From contig NZ_JAAMFJ010000001.1 of the NCBI RefSeq assembly GCF_018437235.1, positions 496,001 through 560,000 on the forward strand: a stretch of DNA of 64,000 bases. The letters are read 5' to 3'. A program made the position numbers and the translations under genes. Shown piece after piece: positions 32,417-40,455 of this stretch. Origin of the DNA: Fructobacillus papyrifericola. GTDB taxonomy: Bacteria; Bacillota; Bacilli; Lactobacillales; Lactobacillaceae. Within the stretch, counting starts at the first letter, position 1. Each line of letters begins with the position of its first letter. A model generated the notes under the pieces. That model was not told where the DNA came from, searched no databases, and saw nothing but the letters and a program-made list of their open reading frames with translations.

Positions 32417-32446
32417 AAAAAGCGGGCACAAATCGTGCTCGCTTTC
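32417..32446 (-). terminator. Terminator of the surface-protein gene
   Basis: On the minus strand AAAGCGAGCAC and GTGCCCGCTTT pair (with one G-U pair) across about five bases, followed by TTTTCTT. Confidence 0.8.
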
Positions 32447-32491
32447 ACTCTTAAAAACCGCTAAAAGAGTCAGAATCGCTGCTTCTTCCGC

Positions 32492-35400
32492 TTACTGCTT
32501 TCCCTTCAAAAGGAAGTAGGCAATGGCCGTCACCGGCAAAACCGTGGCGGCTGTCAGGGAGAGCGTCTGCTTGAGACTTGCCCCTTCACCAGTCTTGTTC
32601 GATTGACTGCCTTGCTTAGCCCGTTTTGAAGCAGACTGATGCTTGGTATGGTTGGTCTTCTTGCCGGCCCTTTCTTCATGGTCCTTCTTTGAAGAATCCT
32701 TTTCAGACCGAGCTGCGGCATCTTGCTTGGCATTTGCTTCTGCCTGTGCTTTTTCGATTTCAGCTTGAGCAGTGGCTTCGGCCGCTTCCCTGCTTGCTTC
32801 AGCCTTTGTTACAGCAACATCGTCCTCGCCAGCCGCAGGATTTCCTGCAACGGGAGCAATCGGTTGATCATTTGGTGTCACGTCCTGTCCCTTGCTTGGT
32901 TGGTTATCCGGGTTGTTTCCATTGCCGCCATCGCCCTTATCATCCGGCGCCTTCTTCACGTAGTCCAGGCGCTGGTCAATGGTCCGACCCTGTTCGGTAT
33001 CGGTCGCTGATGGCGTGATTGCTGCCGTTTCACTTTCACCGGTCAGCTGGTAACCGTCAGCAGACAAATCCGGTGCCTTCAGTCCTGGAATGGTTGCTTG
33101 TTCGCCAGCCATCAGCTGCCAGTCACTCGTTTTAACAAAGTCACCCGTCACCGCATCGACATAACCGCTTCGCTCATAAGTCAAGCTGGCCGTTCGGTCA
33201 GCCAGGTGGGCCTGATCGATTTCTTGTCCCGACTGTTGATCGTAGAGATGGACAATACGGGTAACCGTCCGCTTCAGCTGGTCATCCGAGGCAGTTCGAT
33301 GGGCATGGTGATAATCGACGGTCACGTTTTCAACAGAACCGTTGGCGACGTTTTCAGCATCAGGACTTTCCTTGGAAACTGATTGGCTAGCCAAAGTATA
33401 GCGGCCATCGGCAAGCGTATCTGCTGGCTGGTAGAAGGCAAAACTACCATTGGAAGCATCATCAGCCAGCCAAGGCGTATAGCCATCGACATGGTTCGTG
33501 GCCAGGTTGTAAACGGCCTTTCGACTATAAGTAATCGTCTGGGTCACCTGACCGAGTTCCTTGGCATTGGCATCGTCTGCGTCCTTAAAGTGAATGACTC
33601 GACTGACGGTCTTGGTCAAATCGGCAACGTTGACACCGGCTGGCAGGTTATCATCCTTTGGACCAAAGTCCTGGGCCTTTTCCGTATACAGAACCGTCTG
33701 TTCGAAGCTCTTTCCTTGCTTGATGTCGTCTTGGCTCAAATCAATGGCTGCTACATCTGCTGGGTCCGGGTTCTCATAGCCAGATTGGCTCAAGTCCGGT
33801 GCGGCCACTTGGCCAAAGTCTTCTTGATCAGCATCCTTTACCCAGTCACTTTGAGCAACAAAGTCACCGGTAACCGCATCGACATAGCCGGTCCGGTGAA
33901 AGTGAATCGTGCTGACCAGGTCATCGCCAGCCTTCGCACCAGTTTCCTTCACCCTCAAGTGAATGGTCCGCGTAACCGTCCGCTTTAATTGGTCATCTGA
34001 AGCCGTCAGGTGGGCGTGTTCGTATAGGATCGTTACGTCTTCGTTTTGACCATCCGTGACCTGAACGGCATTCAGGCTCTCCGCAGCCGTTTGCTTGGCT
34101 GCATCGGCGGTCAAGACGTACTTACCGTCTCCCTGGCTTTCTGGCCAATTGTAGGCGGCAAAGGCCCCCTTCGATTGCTCATCGGCCTGCCAGTTACCAT
34201 AGCTGGCCTGCTTGGTGACCTCATTATACTGAGCCGTCCGCGTAAAGGTGACGGTCTGACTGTACTGACCAAAGTCCTGCTTGCCGTCCGCCGACTTGAA
34301 ATGGAAGGTCCGAGTAGCGGTCTTTTTCAAGTTCGCCTTGGTTACACCAGTCGGTAGTGACGCTGAATCGGCATTCACCGTGTCGACTTTTTCCTGGTAG
34401 TCAACCCACTGGTCAAAGACTTTGTTTTCATCAATTTCATCATCTGTTGGCGTCAGCGCAGCGGTTTGACTGGGCGCAGGGCTGTCATAGCCCGCCTTGC
34501 TCATATCAGGGGCGGTGAAGCCTGCCAAAGTCGTCATGTTTTGATCGGCTTGCCAGCCCGACGTTGCCAAAAAGGCACCCGTGACTTGATCCACGGTACC
34601 AGTGCGAGTGTATTTGACGGTTACCGTCCGACTCGACAGGTTGTCAGAATCGATTTCCTTCTGCGTGTTCGCATCCCTTAAGTGAGCAATCCGCTTGACC
34701 GTTCGGGTTGTGTCCTTGGCATCCGTTGTTGCGTCAACCGGTTGTTGCACGTGGACATAGTGGAGAACAACCGTGGCTGGATTGCGGCCATTGCTGATAT
34801 CATCTTGACTTGGCGTATCAGCCGCTAGGCTGCCTTCTTGATTCGTCGCCCTTTGGTACTTTCCATCTTGAATGGTTGCCGATACATCTTCTTTTGCAAA
34901 GCCCGGTTGGTTGGCATCAACCGGCTGCCAGTCGGTGTAGCCCGTTACTGTGTTCGTTGCGTAATCGTAAATCGCCTGACGCTGATAGGTCACCTCTTCC
35001 GTTTTGGAACTGATTTCCTTCTGATTCTCATCATCGTCGACCGATTGAACCGTTCGGGACAGGGTCTTTTTTAGCTGACTCTTATCCACAGCGTTTGGCA
35101 GGTTGGCGTCCTCTGGCCCAAAGTTCTGCACGTTATCTTCATAAACAACAGTATAGTTGCTGTCGGTCGAATTCTCGTCAAAGTTGCTTTGGGCGGGGAT
35201 GGTATCAGAGTTCAAAACATTACCCTGACCATCCACAATCTTTTGGACTTTATACTTCTTGTCGGCTGTGACCGAATCAATTGGTAGGGCCTCCCAGGAG
35301 CCAGTGGTGCTGACTTCATCAGGGCCAACTTGCTTTTGGTCAAAGTCCGAAATTTGCTTGGTGATTGTCCGGGTAACTTCTTGGACCTTATCCGGGAAAC

Positions 35401-36313
35401 CAGCCAACGGCTTGCCAGCGGCGTCTTGGTAGTGGATCGTGCGTTTCAGTGTCGATGGAACAGATTCCGCCTTCGTTTTAGACTTCAGATTCAAGGTCAA
35501 CACCACGGAATGGTTATTGGGATCATCGGCCTGATAGGTCCGGCCATCCCCCGTTGCCAGGCGGAGGTTCCCGGTACTTTCGTTCTTTTCAGACTTCGTA
35601 TTGTAGATGCCAAAGAGCTTGTCGTTTTGGTGTGCCGTGTAATTATCGAGCGTCTGGCCATCTTCCGTCGCGTTAAAGGAATCAAAGGAAAGCTTATCAC
35701 TCGTCAAATCCGGCAGTCGTGTGACTACCGGATAAGTGGCATCGTCTGAAGGATAGTTAACGGATGAGGCAAAGAACTGAATGGCCGTATCAGTGGTTCC
35801 TGCCCAGCCGGCGTGGTGGCCATAGACCTGGCCAGAACCCTCTGATTTATCGGGCTGGTCAAAGGTCCAGGAAGCCTGACCATCCTTGACGGTTAGCTTT
35901 CGTGTGATGGTGGCTTGGGTGTATAGGGTTTTATAATTCTGCCCATCCACGTTAATCTTAACCGTCTGGCTCATCGTTAAGGTAAAGAGACTTTTATCCA
36001 ATCCCTGGGGATTACGATAAGTATAGGTCCCATTATTCAAACCACTAGGCAAGTCAATCTTGGTTTTGCTTGCCACTTGATCCGGTAGGTCATTGGGCGC
36101 GTCATTACCGGACGTATCGTTGGAATTGACGGTTGAATTTGTTTCGTTGCTATCCGCATTGGCCGGGCTGTTCAAATTCGTATTCGACACCGCTGCCTGG
36201 GCACCAGAAAGCAGGACAAAGGAGGCCAGCGACGTGACCACCCACTGCTTCTTGACCTTTTTCAACTTCATTCTCTTGCTTTCCAGCAGCAAGTTCTTTT
36301 GATTATATTGCAT
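32492..36313 (-). CDS. Large secreted repeat protein (MucBP-like repeats)
   Basis: A 1273-residue cell-surface-type protein. The N-terminus has a long signal peptide of KxYKxGKxW-like form (KLKKVKKQWVVTSLASFVLL, about residues 16-38). A unique region to about 285 is followed by one MucBP-like unit and then three tandem A-B pairs of about 245 residues. Each A unit starts around LPxGVxxxxLxKT and each B unit around LKRTVTR followed by TGYVDAVTGDFV. The C-terminus is a charged linker rich in Ala, Lys and Glu, then SNKTGEG and a hydrophobic anchor (ATVLPVTAIAYFLL) with KGKQ. No LPxTG is found; SNKTGE stands where LPxTGE is expected. Role in adhesion is inferred from repeats. Confidence 0.85.
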   Translation of the reverse strand: MQYNQKNLLLESKRMKLKKVKKQWVVTSLASFVLLSGAQAAVSNTNLNSPANADSNETNSTVNSNDTSGNDAPNDLPDQVASKTKIDLPSGLNNGTYTYRNPQGLDKSLFTLTMSQTVKINVDGQNYKTLYTQATITRKLTVKDGQASWTFDQPDKSEGSGQVYGHHAGWAGTTDTAIQFFASSVNYPSDDATYPVVTRLPDLTSDKLSFDSFNATEDGQTLDNYTAHQNDKLFGIYNTKSEKNESTGNLRLATGDGRTYQADDPNNHSVVLTLNLKSKTKAESVPSTLKRTIHYQDAAGKPLAGFPDKVQEVTRTITKQISDFDQKQVGPDEVSTTGSWEALPIDSVTADKKYKVQKIVDGQGNVLNSDTIPAQSNFDENSTDSNYTVVYEDNVQNFGPEDANLPNAVDKSQLKKTLSRTVQSVDDDENQKEISSKTEEVTYQRQAIYDYATNTVTGYTDWQPVDANQPGFAKEDVSATIQDGKYQRATNQEGSLAADTPSQDDISNGRNPATVVLHYVHVQQPVDATTDAKDTTRTVKRIAHLRDANTQKEIDSDNLSSRTVTVKYTRTGTVDQVTGAFLATSGWQADQNMTTLAGFTAPDMSKAGYDSPAPSQTAALTPTDDEIDENKVFDQWVDYQEKVDTVNADSASLPTGVTKANLKKTATRTFHFKSADGKQDFGQYSQTVTFTRTAQYNEVTKQASYGNWQADEQSKGAFAAYNWPESQGDGKYVLTADAAKQTAAESLNAVQVTDGQNEDVTILYEHAHLTASDDQLKRTVTRTIHLRVKETGAKAGDDLVSTIHFHRTGYVDAVTGDFVAQSDWVKDADQEDFGQVAAPDLSQSGYENPDPADVAAIDLSQDDIKQGKSFEQTVLYTEKAQDFGPKDDNLPAGVNVADLTKTVSRVIHFKDADDANAKELGQVTQTITYSRKAVYNLATNHVDGYTPWLADDASNGSFAFYQPADTLADGRYTLASQSVSKESPDAENVANGSVENVTVDYHHAHRTASDDQLKRTVTRIVHLYDQQSGQEIDQAHLADRTASLTYERSGYVDAVTGDFVKTSDWQLMAGEQATIPGLKAPDLSADGYQLTGESETAAITPSATDTEQGRTIDQRLDYVKKAPDDKGDGGNGNNPDNQPSKGQDVTPNDQPIAPVAGNPAAGEDDVAVTKAEASREAAEATAQAEIEKAQAEANAKQDAAARSEKDSSKKDHEERAGKKTNHTKHQSASKRAKQGSQSNKTGEGASLKQTLSLTAATVLPVTAIAYFLLKGKQ

Positions 36314-36417
36314 ACACTCCCCCCGTAACGGTTCATCTAAAATAAATTAGAACACATGACAAGTGTAACGCAGCACCTTTCCTTTTTTCAAATCGCCTTA
36401 GTTATTTAAAATATACA

Positions 36418-36455
36418 AAAAAGCAGCAGAAGTATTGAAACTTCCACTGCTTTTA
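36418..36455 (-). terminator. Terminator of truB
   Basis: On the minus strand AAGCAG-type arms with inner GGAAGTTTC/CTTC pairing and a T run. It separates truB from the surface-protein gene. Confidence 0.75.
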
Positions 36456-36470
36456 CCAAAATAAAACAAA

Positions 36471-37385
36471 CTAGGCAAAGAAATAACGCGAACGCCACAG
36501 GCTTTCTTCTTCCGAATAGGCATAAACGGCAATCAACTGATCGTGATAATAAAGTTGGTAAAAACCATCTTGATTTTTTGGCCATTGGCTAATTTTTTGT
36601 CCGTTTTTAACGGCAAAGTACTCATCATCGCTTAAGTCCTTGCGCTCGTATGTCAAAACGGCGGCAATCGGCTTGACCCGCTTGGCCAAATCCTCTTCAG
36701 ATAGAGCCATCAACTCGTCTAAATCGGTGGCCTCGTCAATATCAAAGCCTGAACCGGACGTTCGAGTCAAGCTAGACATCGTGGCTGGCAGTCCCAGACT
36801 TTTACCGAGGTCGTAGGCCAGCGTACGAATGTAGGTTCCCTTGGACACCGTCGCTTCAAAGTCAACCGACTGGTAGGGCTTACCCGCTTCCCAGCGTAAA
36901 GTCGAAGTCGGCCGAAAACGATAAATGGTCGCTTCCCGCTTAGGCAGTTCCACACTTTCGCCGGCCCGGGCGTATTCGTATAAGCGCTTGCCCTTGACTT
37001 TAACGGCCGAATAAATGGGTGGAATTTGGATGATATCCCCCTCTAAGGCTGAAAAGGCGGCGCGCAACTTCTCTTCATCCAAAGGCTCGGTCAGTGCTTT
37101 TTCTTCCACGACTGCCCCATCGGCATCCTGGCTCTCGGTTGCAAAGCCAAAAGTCACCGTGCCGCGATAGGTCTTTGGCCGGGTCTGCAACAAGTCAATC
37201 AACTTGGTTGCCTTCCCTAAGGCGACCACCAAGACCCCGTCCACGTTTGGATCCAAGGTTCCGGCATGGCCGATCTTTTTCTGTCCAGATACACGGCGGA
37301 GACGGGCCACCACCCCAAAGGAAGTCATTTCCCTTGGCTTATTCACCACTAACAATCCGGATAAAGTACTCGCTTCTTTGGCCAT
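36471..37385 (-). CDS. truB: tRNA pseudouridine-55 synthase
   Basis: A 304-residue enzyme forming pseudouridine 55 in the T loop of tRNAs. Motif I is KKIGHAGTLDPNVDGVLVVA with catalytic Asp in TLDP; YRGTVTFGFATESQDADG and STGYIRTLAYDLG-type motif (SKGTYIRTLAYDLGKSLG) follow; the C-terminal part is a PUA-like domain. Start at 37385 (MAKEAST) has GGAG seven bases upstream; longer readings begin inside a terminator hairpin. Confidence 0.96.
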   Translation of the reverse strand: MAKEASTLSGLLVVNKPREMTSFGVVARLRRVSGQKKIGHAGTLDPNVDGVLVVALGKATKLIDLLQTRPKTYRGTVTFGFATESQDADGAVVEEKALTEPLDEEKLRAAFSALEGDIIQIPPIYSAVKVKGKRLYEYARAGESVELPKREATIYRFRPTSTLRWEAGKPYQSVDFEATVSKGTYIRTLAYDLGKSLGLPATMSSLTRTSGSGFDIDEATDLDELMALSEEDLAKRVKPIAAVLTYERKDLSDDEYFAVKNGQKISQWPKNQDGFYQLYYHDQLIAVYAYSEEESLWRSRYFFA

Positions 37386-37405
37386 GCCATTCTCCATCCC
37401 AGCAA

Positions 37406-37441
37406 AAAAGCCGGTCATTCAAAGTGAAATCGTCGGCTTTT
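37406..37441 (-). terminator. Terminator of the downstream aminotransferase gene
   Basis: On the minus strand AAAAGCCG and CGGCTTTT pair across about 20 bases and are followed by TTG. It lies three bases after the stop at 37445 and just upstream of truB. Confidence 0.65.
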
Positions 37442-37444
37442 ATT

Positions 37445-38632
37445 TTACCGGTTTGCCCGGCGCTTTTCAATGTAGGCTTTCAAACGCTTCAGTCCTTCTT
37501 CCAATTGAGCCGTTTCCCCTGCATAGGACAGGCGAACGTAATCCTTAGCCCCGTCAAACTGGGAGAAGGCTTCACCAGGAATCACGCCGACTTTCCCTTC
37601 CTTGGCCAACTTTTCTGCAAAAGTCCAGCCGTCTTCTTCAATGTCCTTTGGTAATTTAGCAAAAATGTAGAAGGCCCCATCGGGTGAAAGCAGGTCGAAG
37701 CCGAGTTCCTTCAAAACGGCAACGGCCATGTCCCGGCGTTCTTGATAAGTATCAATCATTGGCTGCAGCGCCGCCTTTGGCATCCTCAAAGCCGCCAAGG
37801 CCCCGTCGTAGACAAAAGTCGGAATGGAATAGACCAAATTACCGTGCACCTTTTGAATTTGCTTGGCAACGGCTGTCGGTGCCAAGACAAAACCGACCCG
37901 GTAGCCGGTCATTGCATGGGACTTGGACAGTCCGTTGACGACAATGGCCTGGTCAGGCAGATAGGAAGCGATGGACCGGTGAACACGACCATAGGTCAAT
38001 TCCGAATAGATTTCATCGGAAATTACCCAAACCCCGGCCTCTTTAAAGGCTTCGGCCAAGGCCTTCAATTCCGCCTCATCGTAGGTTACCCCGGTTGGGT
38101 TGCTTGGGTAATTGAAGAGCACGGCTTTGACGGGCACATCAGCGCTTTCAATCGCTTCTTTAACCATCGCTGGAGTCAGCTTAAAGCCGCTTTTGGAGGT
38201 ATCAACGGAAATGGCTTGGCCTCCCGCTAGAGCAATGGATGAAAAGTAGGAGCCAAAGGCTGGATCCGGAACCAAAATACCGTCACCGGCAGATAACAGG
38301 ACTTTGAAAACGGCGTAGATGGCCTCGGTGACACCGGCGGTCATAACCACTTGATCAATGGCAAAGCCCCGCAAGTCGTAGCGGTCTTCCATGTAATCCA
38401 AAACAGCCTGACGAAGTTCCGGATTTCCCTGGGAATTACCATAGTGGGAGTGGTTTTCTTGAATACCCTTGACCGTGGCTTCCTTGACCTCTTTTGGTGT
38501 GTCAAAGCCCGGCTCACCAAAGGTCAAGAAGACCAAATCATCGACGCCCTGGATACTGGCCTGAAAGCTCAGAATCTTGTCAGCGGGAATGGCCGTAATG
38601 GCCGGATTTAATTTTGGTAGGGATTGATTCAT
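37445..38632 (-). CDS. Class I/II aminotransferase (paralogue 1)
   Basis: A 395-residue PLP-dependent fold-type I aminotransferase. The PLP-binding lysine lies in NGLSKSHAMTGYRVG; NYPSNPTG and SDEIYSELTY are the cofactor-contact motifs, and RLSYAG carries the carboxylate-binding arginine. Similar proteins in lactic acid bacteria act on aromatic or branched-chain amino acids (AraT/PatA group). It is the second of two tandem paralogues that are alike over their whole length. Confidence 0.92.
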   Translation of the reverse strand: MNQSLPKLNPAITAIPADKILSFQASIQGVDDLVFLTFGEPGFDTPKEVKEATVKGIQENHSHYGNSQGNPELRQAVLDYMEDRYDLRGFAIDQVVMTAGVTEAIYAVFKVLLSAGDGILVPDPAFGSYFSSIALAGGQAISVDTSKSGFKLTPAMVKEAIESADVPVKAVLFNYPSNPTGVTYDEAELKALAEAFKEAGVWVISDEIYSELTYGRVHRSIASYLPDQAIVVNGLSKSHAMTGYRVGFVLAPTAVAKQIQKVHGNLVYSIPTFVYDGALAALRMPKAALQPMIDTYQERRDMAVAVLKELGFDLLSPDGAFYIFAKLPKDIEEDGWTFAEKLAKEGKVGVIPGEAFSQFDGAKDYVRLSYAGETAQLEEGLKRLKAYIEKRRANR

Positions 38633-38711
38633 GAGAACACCTCGTCACTTTGAATTGATTGTTCTTAGTGTAGCTTATTTTATCAAAGATTAAAAGGCTT
38701 TTATGAAAGAA

Positions 38712-38745
38712 AAATGAGTAAACGGAAGGATCGTTTACTCATTAA
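38712..38745 (-). terminator. Terminator between the two aminotransferases
   Basis: AATGAGTAAACG and CGTTTACTCATT pair on the minus strand, followed by TTTCTTTC. So the two paralogues are probably separate transcription units. Confidence 0.85.
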
Positions 38746-38751
38746 AACACG

Positions 38752-39918
38752 TTATTTATCATTCAGATAGGCTTTCAAGCGTGCCAATCCGGCCTTTAAG
38801 GTTGCCATATCGGCCGCATAGGAGAGGCGGACGTAGCGCTTGGCTTCGTCAAACATGGAAAAGGCCGTTCCTGGAATCAGCGCAACACCCCCGTTCTTCG
38901 CCAAATCCATGGCAAAGTCAGCCGAATCCATTTGAATTGAATCCGGCAACTTGGCAAAGAGGTAAAAGGCCCCCTTTGGTGCCACGAGTTCAAAGCCCAA
39001 GGCACGCAGCTCATCTGCTACGTAATCCCGGCGTTCCTGGTATGACTCACGCATGTAATCCAAGTCATCCCGGCTCATTTGAAAGGCCGCGACCGCTCCA
39101 TCCTGGACAAAGGTTGGCAGGGAAAAGACCGAGGAGCCGTGAACCTTTTGAATTTCTTGAATAATTTCACTAGGACCAGCGATTAATCCCAGGCGGTAGC
39201 CGGTCATGGCGTGGGACTTGGACAGGCCATTGACGACAATTGTTCGCTCTGGCAGAAGCTTTCCTAGAGAATGGTGCTGACCCTGATAGGTCAATTCGGC
39301 ATAGATTTCATCGGAAATCACCCAGAGATCGTGTCGTTCAAAGCAGGCCGCCAGGGCCTTCAACTCTTCTAAGTCATAGCTCACCCCGGTTGGGTTATTG
39401 GGGTAGTTAAACAAGACGGCGCGAACCGGCACCTTGGCCGATGCCATCGCCTCATCGACCAGTTCAGGCGTCAACTTGAAGTTAGCCTTGGCGGTGTTGA
39501 TTGGCAGCACCACCCCACCGGCCAGTGACAGGGCCGCGAAGTAGGAACCATAGGCAGGGTCTGGAATTAACAAGCCGTCCCCTTCTTGAAGCAAGGTCTT
39601 AAAGATGGCTTGGATACCCTCCGTGACCCCAGCCGTCATGATCAGGTTATCAATGCTTGGGTAGCTTAATTGATAACGGTCCGCCAGGTAGGCTAAGGCT
39701 GCTTCCCGCAAGGCCGGTTCCCCCTGGGAGTTCCCGTAGTGAGAACGGTCCGCATCAATGGCCGCCTTCGTGGCTGCCTTTACCGGTTCCGGCGTGGCAA
39801 AGCCTGGTTCGCCAAAGGTCAGGTAGACCAAATCCGAAAATTGGCTGAGCGACTTTTGAAAAGTCAGAATGCGATCGGGCTCAAGATTTTGAACTAAGGG
39901 GTTAATCGGCTGCGTCAT
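38752..39918 (-). CDS. Class I/II aminotransferase (paralogue 2)
   Basis: A 388-residue PLP-dependent aminotransferase parallel to the next gene: LTFGEPGFATPEPVKAAT, NYPNNPTG, SDEIYAELTY, the lysine in NGLSKSHAMTGYRLG, and RLSYAA. It is most likely the product of a tandem duplication. Differences in the substrate-side loops (LPINTAK versus SVDTSK) suggest different amino-donor preference, which cannot be assigned from sequence. Confidence 0.92.
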   Translation of the reverse strand: MTQPINPLVQNLEPDRILTFQKSLSQFSDLVYLTFGEPGFATPEPVKAATKAAIDADRSHYGNSQGEPALREAALAYLADRYQLSYPSIDNLIMTAGVTEGIQAIFKTLLQEGDGLLIPDPAYGSYFAALSLAGGVVLPINTAKANFKLTPELVDEAMASAKVPVRAVLFNYPNNPTGVSYDLEELKALAACFERHDLWVISDEIYAELTYQGQHHSLGKLLPERTIVVNGLSKSHAMTGYRLGLIAGPSEIIQEIQKVHGSSVFSLPTFVQDGAVAAFQMSRDDLDYMRESYQERRDYVADELRALGFELVAPKGAFYLFAKLPDSIQMDSADFAMDLAKNGGVALIPGTAFSMFDEAKRYVRLSYAADMATLKAGLARLKAYLNDK

Positions 39919-40038
39919 GGGCTTTCCTTTCTGGATTAAAGGTTTTTCGTTAAACTCAGTCTACGCCAGTCCTTTGAAAAATTAAAGGTGAAAAAGATGA
40001 AAGTAATGACGGTTTAGTTGAATGAAATTCATTGTACA

Positions 40039-40070
40039 AAAAAAGAACAGCGAAAACGCTGTTCCTTCAA
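40039..40070 (-). terminator. Terminator of the nusA-infB-rbfA operon
   Basis: GAACAGCG, AAAA loop, CGCTGTTC; on the minus strand followed by TTTTTTTG. It lies just after the rbfA stop. Confidence 0.88.
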
Positions 40071-40078
40071 TTAATTGC

Positions 40079-40438
40079 TTACTTTCCCTCTTTACGGTGG
40101 AGGTCACGAATCAAGGATTCGATGTGGTCACCGTACTGGATTGAATTATCCAAAACGAAGTGGATTTCAGGAATCTTATAAACGGTCAAACGAGAACCGA
40201 GCTCGCGCCGGATTAATCCAGACGCGGCTTCAAGACCCGCTTGTGCTTTTTTCCGGTCGGAAGCAAGATCCGACAGGATGGAATAGTAGATGGTGGCGAT
40301 TTGCAGGTCACCGGAAACGTCAACGGAAGTAACCGTTACGTCTTGGACACGTGGGTCGTTGACCCGCTTCAAAAGCAAATCAGACACATCTTTTTGAATT
40401 TCCTGGGCCAAGCGCCCAGCGCGTTGTGCATTTGCCAT
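40079..40438 (-). CDS. rbfA: 30S ribosome-binding factor A
   Basis: A 119-residue KH-fold protein that helps 16S rRNA 5'-end maturation and cold adaptation. Family features: the AQRAGRLAQEIQKDVSDLLLKRVNDPRV N-terminus, VTSVDVSGDLQIATIYYSIL core and RELGSRLTVYKIPEIHFVLD near the end. It follows infB by 17 bp, last gene of the operon. Confidence 0.97.
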   Translation of the reverse strand: MANAQRAGRLAQEIQKDVSDLLLKRVNDPRVQDVTVTSVDVSGDLQIATIYYSILSDLASDRKKAQAGLEAASGLIRRELGSRLTVYKIPEIHFVLDNSIQYGDHIESLIRDLHRKEGK

Positions 40439-40455
40439 CGCTACCTCCTCAAAAA

